From: Porphyromonadaceae bacterium
GTDB taxonomy: Bacteria > Bacteroidota > Bacteroidia > Bacteroidales > Tannerellaceae
Direction: 5' to 3'
Assembly: GCA_003517945.1 (NCBI GenBank)
Contig: DOZP01000359.1
Span: 13,907-19,206 of the forward strand
Length of the DNA: 5,300 nucleotides
In this document: positions 1 to 5,300 of the stretch, piece by piece
Layout of the letters: each line of letters starts with the position of its first letter
Numbering within the stretch: the first letter of the stretch is position 1
Made by a program: the position numbers and the translations under genes
The notes under the pieces: generated by a model
Databases searched by the model: none
Told to the model about the DNA's origin: nothing
The model's input: the letters and a program-made list of their open reading frames with translations, nothing else

Positions 1-22
1 GGTCGGATTCTCCTGATAACAT
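1..22 (-). CDS. Possible start of the next operon gene, cut by the window edge
   Basis: An ATG at 22-20 lies 7 bases after the OmpA lipoprotein stop codon and stays open to the edge, reading MLSGESD. The tight spacing matches the other gaps in this operon, so a further co-transcribed gene is likely. However, an AGGAG motif at 10-14 could instead be a ribosome binding site for a start codon just beyond the edge. Seven codons are too few to identify any product. Further T6SS genes (for example tssO, tssP, tssQ or tssR) would be natural here, but that is inference from context only. Confidence 0.25.
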
Positions 23-29
23 AACCACA

Positions 30-1400
30 CTATTTGATTTTTATAATTTCAACGCGCCGGTTTTTTGCCCTGTTCTCTGCCGAATTGTTCATTACAAGAG
101 GATGCGTAGAACCATATCCTGTAATTTTCAGCCTTTTCGAGGCAATGCCCATATCAATTAATCCGTTGCGTATTGTCCGGGCCCTTTCTAATGACAATGT
201 ATTGTTGCTTTCGGGAGAACCGACATCGTCAGTATGCCCTTCGATTGAAAGGTTTAAATTTTCGTCACTATTCAGTAATTTACCTATTTCTTCTACGATC
301 TCATATTCTTCAGGCCTGAGTGTCGCTTTTCCTGTTTCAAAACGGATATGCAGGATTGCCTTGCCGTTTTTATCCAATGCCTCCCGCAGACCGGTTTCGT
401 TAATATCTGTCCGTATTAGTTCAATACGGCGGTTTTTCGACTTATTTTCGTCATAATCACTAAAAACAAGTAATCTTTCGGAACCAAATCCGGTTCCATC
501 AAAACGGTATTTCTTTATATTCAGGTTTTCCAAACGCTTCATGACCGTTCCAACCCTTTCTTTTGAAAGTCGTTTATCTCTTTCCGAAGTACTCAGGCTG
601 TCGGTATGTCCCTCTATAAAAAAACGCAGACCGGTGTCCATCTGCATCAGTTTTGCGATCTCTCTAACCTGCGCATCTCCGTCGGGCGCAAGAATTGACT
701 GGTTGTTATTGAAATTTATGTATAAGACGACTTTACTGTTCCGGTTTAATGCTACCCGCATAATATCCGCCGGCATAAAAAATACCTGTTCGCTGATTGA
801 TCCTTCAAAAAGAACGGAGTAAACAACTTGCTGAATGGTATCATAATCATATTCCAGATCAAACCAAGCATTGCCTTCCGGAGTGCGGACAATAAACTGG
901 CGATAAGTGCCGGCTATCGGTTGATTCGCCAAATCGTCGTCTATCCGGTCTAATTTTTTTAAGGGCTTATTGTCTGCATAAACTTCGGTTCCGCCCAACC
1001 GTTTTATTGCATTTTCATAGTAAGCCACAACAAGCGAATCATTGAATTTTTCTTTTCTGTATTTCGGATCATCCTTTTTCCGTACAAGCGCCCTGAAATA
1101 TTTTCCGCCGATGGTCACCATCGACGAATCTTTATAAAAGTGATATTTTTCGGCAAAGTTCCGGTTTTTAGCAAACCGGTCGTATATATACCCTTCAGGA
1201 GGTATCAGATAAGGAAATTTACCAATATCGGCAGTGCTGATCTCCATGCTGTCCGGCTTTGCAATACGAGCGTTGTCTGCCCATTGCGTAATGGGCAAAT
1301 CCGCCGTATTTTGTTTTGACGTACAGGAAAAAAACATACCCCACAGAGCAATAACAATACCTGTTCTTATTGTCGGCAATCTCTTTCTGATGTAATTCAT
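30..1400 (-). CDS. Lipoprotein with two tandem OmpA-type peptidoglycan-binding domains, T6SS-linked
   Basis: This 456-residue protein has a basic N-terminus, a hydrophobic stretch at about 13-25 and a lipobox-like FFSC with Cys26 as the acylation site. The residues after Cys (TSKQN) lack the acidic cluster of Bacteroidetes surface lipoproteins, so a periplasm-facing anchor is inferred. Residues about 55-205 form a mixed alpha/beta module (note YYENAIKRLGG at 127-137) of a kind found in front of OmpA domains in other OmpA-family proteins. Two OmpA_C domains follow, at about 221-333 and 345-456. Each has GHTD (264-267, 388-391) and the LSxxR motif (Arg282, Arg406), the Asp and Arg that hold the peptide of peptidoglycan in this family. 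The gene starts 20 bases after tssK and is probably in the same operon. A cell-wall anchoring role for the secretion apparatus, comparable to the OmpA extension of some proteobacterial TssL proteins, is inferred. It could also be a generic OmpA-like protein; I do not assign a tss name. Confidence 0.88.
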   Translation of the reverse strand: MNYIRKRLPTIRTGIVIALWGMFFSCTSKQNTADLPITQWADNARIAKPDSMEISTADIGKFPYLIPPEGYIYDRFAKNRNFAEKYHFYKDSSMVTIGGKYFRALVRKKDDPKYRKEKFNDSLVVAYYENAIKRLGGTEVYADNKPLKKLDRIDDDLANQPIAGTYRQFIVRTPEGNAWFDLEYDYDTIQQVVYSVLFEGSISEQVFFMPADIMRVALNRNSKVVLYINFNNNQSILAPDGDAQVREIAKLMQMDTGLRFFIEGHTDSLSTSERDKRLSKERVGTVMKRLENLNIKKYRFDGTGFGSERLLVFSDYDENKSKNRRIELIRTDINETGLREALDKNGKAILHIRFETGKATLRPEEYEIVEEIGKLLNSDENLNLSIEGHTDDVGSPESNNTLSLERARTIRNGLIDMGIASKRLKITGYGSTHPLVMNNSAENRAKNRRVEIIKIK

Positions 1401-1420
1401 CTTTAATTACGAACGTCTTG

Positions 1421-2590
1421 TTAATCTATAATCGTCCATTCGGAACGTCGTGTAGGAGTATCTATTTTTTGTGTTTTTTCAGCTACAACGATATTTTCCT
1501 TATGTTGGCCAATGTATTCGAGCGTGCTCAGTTTTATCCATAGTTTAGAAAATTCCAGCAGGACAAAACCGGTCTTATCCATCATGTGGCGTATGTTATA
1601 GTGGTTGTAATTAACCTCAATCATATCGGTCAGCATTTCCATAAAATTGCCGGGGGTAACGTCGCTCCATTCATAGAAATATTGCAACATTTCTTCTTTT
1701 TGCTTTTTGTTTATAAAATTTATGCAGACAAATGTTGTATGCGCTAAAGAAGAAAAAGTATTAATTATTTCAATCGGGATATAATAGCGACCTGTATTCC
1801 TGAAATTAAAATAAACAGTAGCGATATAAGTCAGCAAATGTTCGCATACCAGCTTTATATTATTAGCAATGGTAGAAGATTTGTTTTCCTGCTCGTTTAT
1901 TTTTTGTATAATCTTATGTGATGAAACTTCAATATCATTGAGACATTTTCCAAACTGTTCATAGTAGTTTTTTAAATCCGGATGGCTACTCATGGATGTA
2001 CATGGCGGAATGTAGGAGCGGTCGACTTCATACCGGTCGGCAATTTTTACCACTCTCCCGATAATCAGGTGGTGCATCCCAAAATATTCGGAATTGATTT
2101 GGCCGGCCGGTTTAATATGCAAGCTGTACGACTTGCCCGCATCCGGATGACGGGGCGGCGTTTCGTTTGGATCCGGTGTGGCCAGCGGAATTCTGTCAAA
2201 TGGGCGGACGACCAGAATTACATCCCAATACAGGTTGCCGTCTTCGCCTTCAGTGACATCAACATCTTCTTCAAACGGATAATCCAGCTTTAAATAATCG
2301 GAAGCATCAGCCGGATTGATCGAAATGCGGCACCCTCCGGGTGTTATCGCATTACATCTGCGTAACTCTATTTCAACATGATTCGATATGCGCTCGATAA
2401 TTTCAAAATCACTTGATAACTTTTCTCCTTTATAAGGGGGGAGTAATCCGAAATTATGTTCGGTTAAACGCATATTTGTCGCGTCGCGAACCACATCTAT
2501 AAAATAATCTTCCATTTGTTTCAGGTGCTTATTGGAAATTTTCATTCCTTCCACCCAATTGACCATTGTTTTTTCTAACTGATAAAGCAT
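1421..2590 (-). CDS. tssK: Type VI secretion baseplate adaptor TssK
   Basis: TssK links the T6SS baseplate wedges (TssE, F and G) to the membrane complex and acts as a cytoplasmic trimer. The 389-residue product carries the family N-terminal signature: VNWVEGMKISNKHLKQM (10-26) aligns with the usual VxWxEGxxLSPxHFQQ pattern. A beta-rich shoulder follows to about residue 195, with the conserved YIPPC at 193-197. A helical neck spans roughly 203-300, and a small C-terminal region to 389 corresponds to the membrane-contacting head. Proteobacterial TssK is usually near 440-450 residues, so this copy is shorter, as expected for Bacteroidetes homologues. The start is the ATG at 2590, 21 bases after the tssN stop. 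Met9 is a possible alternative start that would still keep the signature. The upstream leader is A-rich without a clear Shine-Dalgarno site. Position between tssN and the OmpA lipoprotein fits a baseplate-to-envelope bridge. The family call is firm; the domain limits are approximate. Confidence 0.93.
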   Translation of the reverse strand: MLYQLEKTMVNWVEGMKISNKHLKQMEDYFIDVVRDATNMRLTEHNFGLLPPYKGEKLSSDFEIIERISNHVEIELRRCNAITPGGCRISINPADASDYLKLDYPFEEDVDVTEGEDGNLYWDVILVVRPFDRIPLATPDPNETPPRHPDAGKSYSLHIKPAGQINSEYFGMHHLIIGRVVKIADRYEVDRSYIPPCTSMSSHPDLKNYYEQFGKCLNDIEVSSHKIIQKINEQENKSSTIANNIKLVCEHLLTYIATVYFNFRNTGRYYIPIEIINTFSSLAHTTFVCINFINKKQKEEMLQYFYEWSDVTPGNFMEMLTDMIEVNYNHYNIRHMMDKTGFVLLEFSKLWIKLSTLEYIGQHKENIVVAEKTQKIDTPTRRSEWTIID

Positions 2591-2611
2591 ATACGTTTAT
2601 TTTTATATCGT

Positions 2612-3523
2612 TTAAAAATCTGATTCCTCCTGAACCTTATTATTTACTCTTACCACAATTTCTTCATTTGTCTGTTCGCTGACACGTTTGGTTACAATCG
2701 TATATTTTTCTTTTACTCTATTCTGAGCTATTGTTTGCTCAAAATCTATGTATCTGCGTTTATGAAAGAACGAACGTTTTACATAAAAAATCCAACCATA
2801 CTGATCTTTTTCATCACCCATTTCAATCGTCTGCTTGGGAAATTTCATGTTATAATCTGTGATAAACTTTTGAAACCAAATGCCAAATGCCATACCATCG
2901 GGAGCCTTCACCTTAATTTTCGTCGGAACATAATCGTTCACCTTTTTAAAAACTTCAACCTCCATCACCAATAATTTGTCGTAGTCCATTTTGTCAAAAG
3001 GTGATAAGTCATAGCTGTTTGAATATTTCCAAACCTTATATATTTCTAACGGTATAGCCATATATTTTCTGTATAGTTTCTGATACAAGGAAGGTAATAA
3101 AAACGTAAACAAACAGGTGCAAGCCCATAAACCGTATTTCAGTTCGTTACAAAGATTAAATATCAGGGAAAATAATGCGGCGCCCACAAACATAATTATA
3201 AAAAGTGCCAGGAACTCCGCTATATATGGTTTCTCTTTTATATCAGGCATCACATGGTGAATTAATTTAATGCCATACCATCCCAAAATACCGTATAAAA
3301 CCTGCAAAGACAAATAGATATAAGGCATAAACCAATAGTGGATAAAACCCAGTAATGCCGGAAGACAAAGGACTAATGCAGCCAACAGTATATAAAAAAT
3401 TACTTTCTTATTTCTAAACAGCTTATTCCTCTTTGCCACAAAATAGGCTACGAACATAAAAACCATCGCCAGTAAAGGCATGATTAGATAAGATGAAAAA
3501 AAACTCACAAAAAACGGGCTCAT
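2612..3523 (-). CDS. tssN: Type VI secretion inner-membrane protein TssN (Bacteroidetes subtype iii)
   Basis: The 303-residue product has five predicted membrane helices in its first half, at about 6-30, 41-61, 65-85, 100-124 and 131-148, then a soluble domain at 149-303. The loop after helix 1 (KRNKLFRNKK, 31-40), the loop after helix 3 (with KEK at 96-98) and the segment after helix 5 (YQKLYRKY) are basic. By the positive-inside rule this puts the N-terminus in the periplasm and the C-terminal domain in the cytoplasm. This architecture, and its place between tssE and tssK, match TssN, one of the genes (tssN to tssR) specific to Bacteroidetes T6SS, which lacks TssJ, TssL and TssM. A likely role is an inner-membrane platform whose cytoplasmic domain meets the TssK-bearing baseplate; that contact is inferred. 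No enzymatic motif is visible. The gene starts 54 bases after the tssE stop, with an A-rich, G-free leader. Confidence 0.88.
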   Translation of the reverse strand: MSPFFVSFFSSYLIMPLLAMVFMFVAYFVAKRNKLFRNKKVIFYILLAALVLCLPALLGFIHYWFMPYIYLSLQVLYGILGWYGIKLIHHVMPDIKEKPYIAEFLALFIIMFVGAALFSLIFNLCNELKYGLWACTCLFTFLLPSLYQKLYRKYMAIPLEIYKVWKYSNSYDLSPFDKMDYDKLLVMEVEVFKKVNDYVPTKIKVKAPDGMAFGIWFQKFITDYNMKFPKQTIEMGDEKDQYGWIFYVKRSFFHKRRYIDFEQTIAQNRVKEKYTIVTKRVSEQTNEEIVVRVNNKVQEESDF

Positions 3524-3543
3524 ATTGTTTGTTTTTGTTTGAT
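3524..3543 (-). promoter_or_regulatory. A-rich, G-free translation leader of tssN
   Basis: The twenty bases upstream of the tssN ATG contain only A, C and T on the coding strand, with repeated CAAA and AAAC runs, and no Shine-Dalgarno motif. Bacteroidetes messages often rely on unstructured A-rich leaders instead of Shine-Dalgarno pairing, so this is probably the translation initiation region. No TAnnTTTG element lies in the 54-base gap, which supports read-through from tssE rather than a separate promoter. Confidence 0.4.
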
Positions 3544-3577
3544 TTAAAGATTTGAAAATATATGATTTACGTCACAA

Positions 3578-4018
3578 TTAATCGGATGATAACGGCCCTA
3601 AATACAAAGAGTAGAAAAAGCAATACCTTTTACCTGTACTGATAATTGTGGCATCAATACTTATATCTGCCCTTTTCCGTACGGAAGTGGCTCCCGAAAA
3701 TTCATAATCCTTTTTTGTGTCGACAAAAGAGACCTTGGGAACTACGTTTGACACCCGCTGCTCATATTTTCTGATCGCTTCAACAATGTGTTCTACAAAC
3801 GTCCCTTCCCAACGCGCTTGGGAAACAACACGTTCAAAGTCCAGATCCCAGATTTTGCACCCAAATTCCGGATCATATTTACTTTCGCCGGGACAGGTAG
3901 TTAAAATGAGTTTCAGATTTTTTTCTATCGACTCTTTCTCCGTATACATTGAAAGATTACGTATATTCGGCTCAAAAATACGTACAAAATCCATCGGTAT
4001 TTTGTAATAATTGTCCAT
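3578..4018 (-). CDS. tssE: Type VI secretion baseplate wedge protein TssE (gp25-like)
   Basis: TssE is the T6SS counterpart of phage T4 gp25. It sits in the baseplate wedge and nucleates sheath assembly. The 146-residue product shows the GPW/gp25 pattern: SIEKNLKLILTTCPGE at 30-45 (the family's SIxxNLxxLLxTxxGE), then DPEFGCKIWDLDFE at 49-62 (family pattern PxFGxxLxxLxF), then a helix ending in KYEQRVSNV at 84-92. The last motif corresponds to the conserved EPR(L) segment, with Gln87 in place of proline. Residues 93-140 form the closing beta strands. Length is normal for the family. It is the first gene of the presumed operon, with a promoter-like TATATTTG about 30 bases upstream of its ATG. 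An ATG at codon 9 is an alternative start. Family confidence is high. Confidence 0.9.
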   Translation of the reverse strand: MDNYYKIPMDFVRIFEPNIRNLSMYTEKESIEKNLKLILTTCPGESKYDPEFGCKIWDLDFERVVSQARWEGTFVEHIVEAIRKYEQRVSNVVPKVSFVDTKKDYEFSGATSVRKRADISIDATIISTGKRYCFFYSLYLGPLSSD

Positions 4019-4244
4019 ATCTAATGTTTATAGTCATTTTAAGCTACAAATATAAACATAAAAATAACAACTAATAATAAATATAGTTATTTTTTTTCCC
4101 CTAAAGAAACTCATACATTCATATTACGAGCCTTATCGGTTATATTTCCGGAAAAACAAACGGTTTCTTATTTTATCGTAACGGTTCAGGTTTATTATAT
4201 GGATTGCTGAAATGATCATTAACACTATCCGGAATCTTTAATGA
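4019..4244. other. Gene-free region between the GH43 gene and the T6SS operon
   Basis: These 226 bases hold no credible coding frame. Reading in the direction of transcription, they contain most of the inverted repeat after the GH43 stop codon, a 10-bp palindrome TTTCCGGAAA (4145-4154), a direct repeat of AACGGTT (around 4159 and 4180), an A-run at 4089-4096 on the coding strand, and the putative tssE promoter at 4047-4054. The high A+T content and the promoter element mark it as the regulatory space of the T6SS unit. I see no clear intrinsic terminator of the usual GC-stem plus U-tract form. Confidence 0.6.
4047..4054 (-). promoter_or_regulatory. Putative Bacteroidetes -7 promoter element for the tssE-tssN-tssK operon
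   Basis: The minus strand reads TATATTTG here, an exact match to the Bacteroidetes -7 consensus TAnnTTTG. Transcription would start near 4040, giving a leader of roughly 20 bases before the tssE ATG at 4018. A TTG at 4070-4068 lies 13 bases upstream, which is closer than the usual spacing of about 19-21 bases for the -33 TTTG, so the upstream element is weak or absent. The position in the only sizeable gap before the operon supports the call. Confidence 0.5.
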
Positions 4245-4248
4245 TCAT
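4212..4248. repeat. Perfect 11-bp inverted repeat overlapping the GH43 stop codon
   Basis: The arms ATGATCATTAA (4212-4222) and TTAATGATCAT (4238-4248) are exact reverse complements separated by 15 bases. The right arm includes the GH43 TGA stop codon (4247-4245). Each arm also contains the palindrome TGATCA. In RNA this would form an AU-rich hairpin immediately after the coding region. No U-tract follows in the direction of transcription, so it is not a textbook intrinsic terminator. It may protect the 3' end, slow polymerase, or bind a dimeric regulator. Confidence 0.6.
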
Positions 4249-5228
4249 GGTTTGATAAATGTCTGTTCTACCCCTTCGAATGTTATTTTGACGGGATTGA
4301 TGAAGCCGTTTTCGTCGAATGTCATACGGTCTATGCATGTTGCGCGGTGATCGCGCGCTTTGTCGCCAAGCGGACGGCGATGGTATACGATAAAATAATC
4401 GTCTGTTCCGGAAGGATGAAAGATTGAATGATGTCCGGCGCTCGTCGCTACATTTTCGTCTTGCTGCAGTATTTTGGCAATGCGGTTGAATGGTCCGAAC
4501 GGTGAATCCGCAATCGCATAGGCGACGGAATAATCCGGGCCACCCCAGCCGCCCTCGCTCCACATAAAATAATACTTGCCGTTCTTCTTGAACATCAAAG
4601 GCCCTTCGACGTAATTTTCCGGCGTGACTTCTTTATAGATCTCTCCGTCATCAAACGGGACGAGGGAGGTGAAGTCGTCACTCAGCTTGACCATGTTGCA
4701 ATGTCTCCAACCTCCGTAATACATATAATAAGAACCGTCGTCATCCCGGAAAACAAACTGGTCTATCGGTTGTGCGCCGTTTATAATATCATTGATCAGC
4801 GGTTTCCCGATCAGATCTTTATAGGGGCCTTCCGGTTTGTCGCCGACAGCTACGCCTATGCCGCCGATTTCGCCTTCATGTACGTCGTTCGCTCCGAAAA
4901 AGAGGTAATATTTACCCTCTTTACTGATGACGGAGGGAGCCCACATGGCCCGTTTGGCCCATTTGACCTCGGTTGTATCCAGGATATTAGCGTGCTTGGT
5001 CCAGGTGATGAGGTCTTTGGATGAAAAACAATCGAAAAAGGTTTGTTTTTCGTATACATCGCTCCATGTTGGGAAGATCCAATAAGTGTCTCCGTAAATA
5101 ATACCTTCGGGATCGGCATACCAGCCTTCGAATACAGGATTTCCGCTCATGACCGGCGCTTCCTTCCTGCTGTTGTTGCAAGATACGAATATCACTAAAA
5201 CCAGGGAAAATAAAATTTGTCTGCTCAT
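4245..5228 (-). CDS. Glycoside hydrolase family 43 lipoprotein
   Basis: Numbered from the ATG at 5228, the product has 327 residues: a short signal peptide with FVSC and Cys17 as the lipidation site, then one five-bladed propeller domain without an added carbohydrate-binding module. The three GH43 acidic residues are visible: the base Asp39 in YADPEG, the pKa-modulating Asp156 in PIDQF, and the acid Glu208 in YVEGP. A GHHS motif (265-268) fits the conserved histidine in the propeller centre. GH43 enzymes mainly remove arabinose, xylose or galactose units from plant polysaccharides; the exact substrate cannot be read here. A TTG at 5249 gives a frame seven codons longer, but it lies within a promoter-like element, so the ATG is preferred. 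Residues after Cys17 (NNSRKE) give no clear surface-export signal. In sampled 60-base lines G+C is 38-65%, against about 28-32% in several T6SS lines. No transporter or SusCD genes are next to it in the window, and a functional link with the T6SS is doubtful. Confidence 0.9.
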   Translation of the reverse strand: MSRQILFSLVLVIFVSCNNSRKEAPVMSGNPVFEGWYADPEGIIYGDTYWIFPTWSDVYEKQTFFDCFSSKDLITWTKHANILDTTEVKWAKRAMWAPSVISKEGKYYLFFGANDVHEGEIGGIGVAVGDKPEGPYKDLIGKPLINDIINGAQPIDQFVFRDDDGSYYMYYGGWRHCNMVKLSDDFTSLVPFDDGEIYKEVTPENYVEGPLMFKKNGKYYFMWSEGGWGGPDYSVAYAIADSPFGPFNRIAKILQQDENVATSAGHHSIFHPSGTDDYFIVYHRRPLGDKARDHRATCIDRMTFDENGFINPVKITFEGVEQTFIKP

Positions 5229-5246
5229 ATGAGTGTTATTTTTTGT

Positions 5247-5254
5247 CAAAGATA
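5247..5254 (-). promoter_or_regulatory. Putative Bacteroidetes -7 promoter element for the GH43 gene
   Basis: The minus strand reads TATCTTTG, an exact match to TAnnTTTG. Transcription would start near 5240, leaving a leader of about 12 bases before the ATG at 5228. A TTG at 5269-5267 is 12 bases upstream, too close for a standard -33 element, and no better one is seen at the usual spacing. The element overlaps the TTG codon that would otherwise extend the reading frame, which argues against that start. Confidence 0.45.
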
Positions 5255-5281
5255 TGAATTATTCATCAATCATAAGCTTAT
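5254..5281. promoter_or_regulatory. Two adjacent small palindromes upstream of the GH43 promoter
   Basis: ATGAATTATTCAT (5254-5266, 6-bp arms around a central base) abuts the -7 element, and ATAAGCTTAT (5272-5281) lies 5 bases beyond. Such dyads just upstream of a -7 element could bind a dimeric regulator controlling the hydrolase. In AT-rich DNA, short palindromes also arise by chance, so this is only a candidate. Confidence 0.2.
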
Positions 5282-5300
5282 AATCGTTCATTATTTTTTT

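Noticed and set aside
34..456. Plus-strand open frame of 140 codons
   Set aside because: It lies fully opposite the OmpA lipoprotein gene, whose domains are unmistakable; its product shows no recognisable motif.
1982..2293. Plus-strand open frame of 103 codons opposite tssK
   Set aside because: It is antisense to a well-supported TssK with no promoter or recognisable domain.
4089..4100. T-run followed by CCCC as a possible terminator
   Set aside because: No stable stem adjoins the run on either strand, and it lies just upstream of the presumed tssE promoter.
4145..4154. Palindrome TTTCCGGAAA in the intergenic region
   Set aside because: It is ten bases without a loop or partner copy; it could be an operator, but chance occurrence is too likely to call it.
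4225..4563. Minus-strand open frame of 112 codons overlapping the GH43 gene
   Set aside because: It is an out-of-frame shadow of the G+C-rich part of the hydrolase gene, rich in Arg and Ser with no domain.
4701..5024. Plus-strand open frame of 107 codons opposite the GH43 gene
   Set aside because: It is antisense to catalytic-domain codons of GH43 and has no motif or regulatory context.
5225..5234. Palindrome CTCATATGAG over the GH43 start codon
   Set aside because: It is a short self-complementary stretch created around the ATG itself; no second copy or extended stem was found.
1..5300. CRISPR array, tRNA, rRNA, insertion sequence or T6SS effector/immunity pair
   Set aside because: No regularly spaced repeats, cloverleaf-like segment, transposase or effector-type gene was seen by reading; nearly all of the sequence is taken by the five genes described.

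Overview
The window reads as a Bacteroidetes (probably Bacteroidales) chromosome or integrative element. The clues are AT-rich intergenic DNA, -7 promoter elements of the TAnnTTTG type, A-rich leaders instead of clear Shine-Dalgarno sites, lipoprotein signals ending in FFSC or FVSC, and above all a Bacteroidetes-type (subtype iii) type VI secretion gene set. All genes are on the minus strand, so transcription runs from high to low coordinates.

Right part (about 4245-5300): a glycoside hydrolase family 43 lipoprotein gene with its own promoter-like element at 5247-5254. It encodes a single beta-propeller enzyme with all three expected catalytic acidic residues. It ends inside an 11-bp inverted repeat (4212-4248), followed by a 226-bp gene-free stretch that carries a promoter-like element for the next unit.

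Left part (1-4018): four tightly spaced genes, tssE (gp25-like baseplate wedge), tssN (five-helix inner-membrane protein typical of subtype iii), tssK (baseplate-to-membrane adaptor) and a lipoprotein with two tandem OmpA-type peptidoglycan-binding domains. Gaps are 54, 20 or 21, and 20 bases, so they probably form one operon that continues off the left edge. Together they suggest a route from baseplate (TssE, TssK) to inner membrane (TssN) to cell wall (double-OmpA lipoprotein). No TssJ, TssL or TssM is present in the window, as expected for subtype iii. No Hcp, VgrG, sheath, ClpV or effector gene is in view.

The T6SS family assignments are firm. The exact role of the OmpA lipoprotein, the GH43 substrate and the promoter calls are inferences. 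The most interesting point is the double-OmpA lipoprotein placed directly after tssK, a candidate wall anchor for a secretion system that lacks the classical TssL/TssM anchor.
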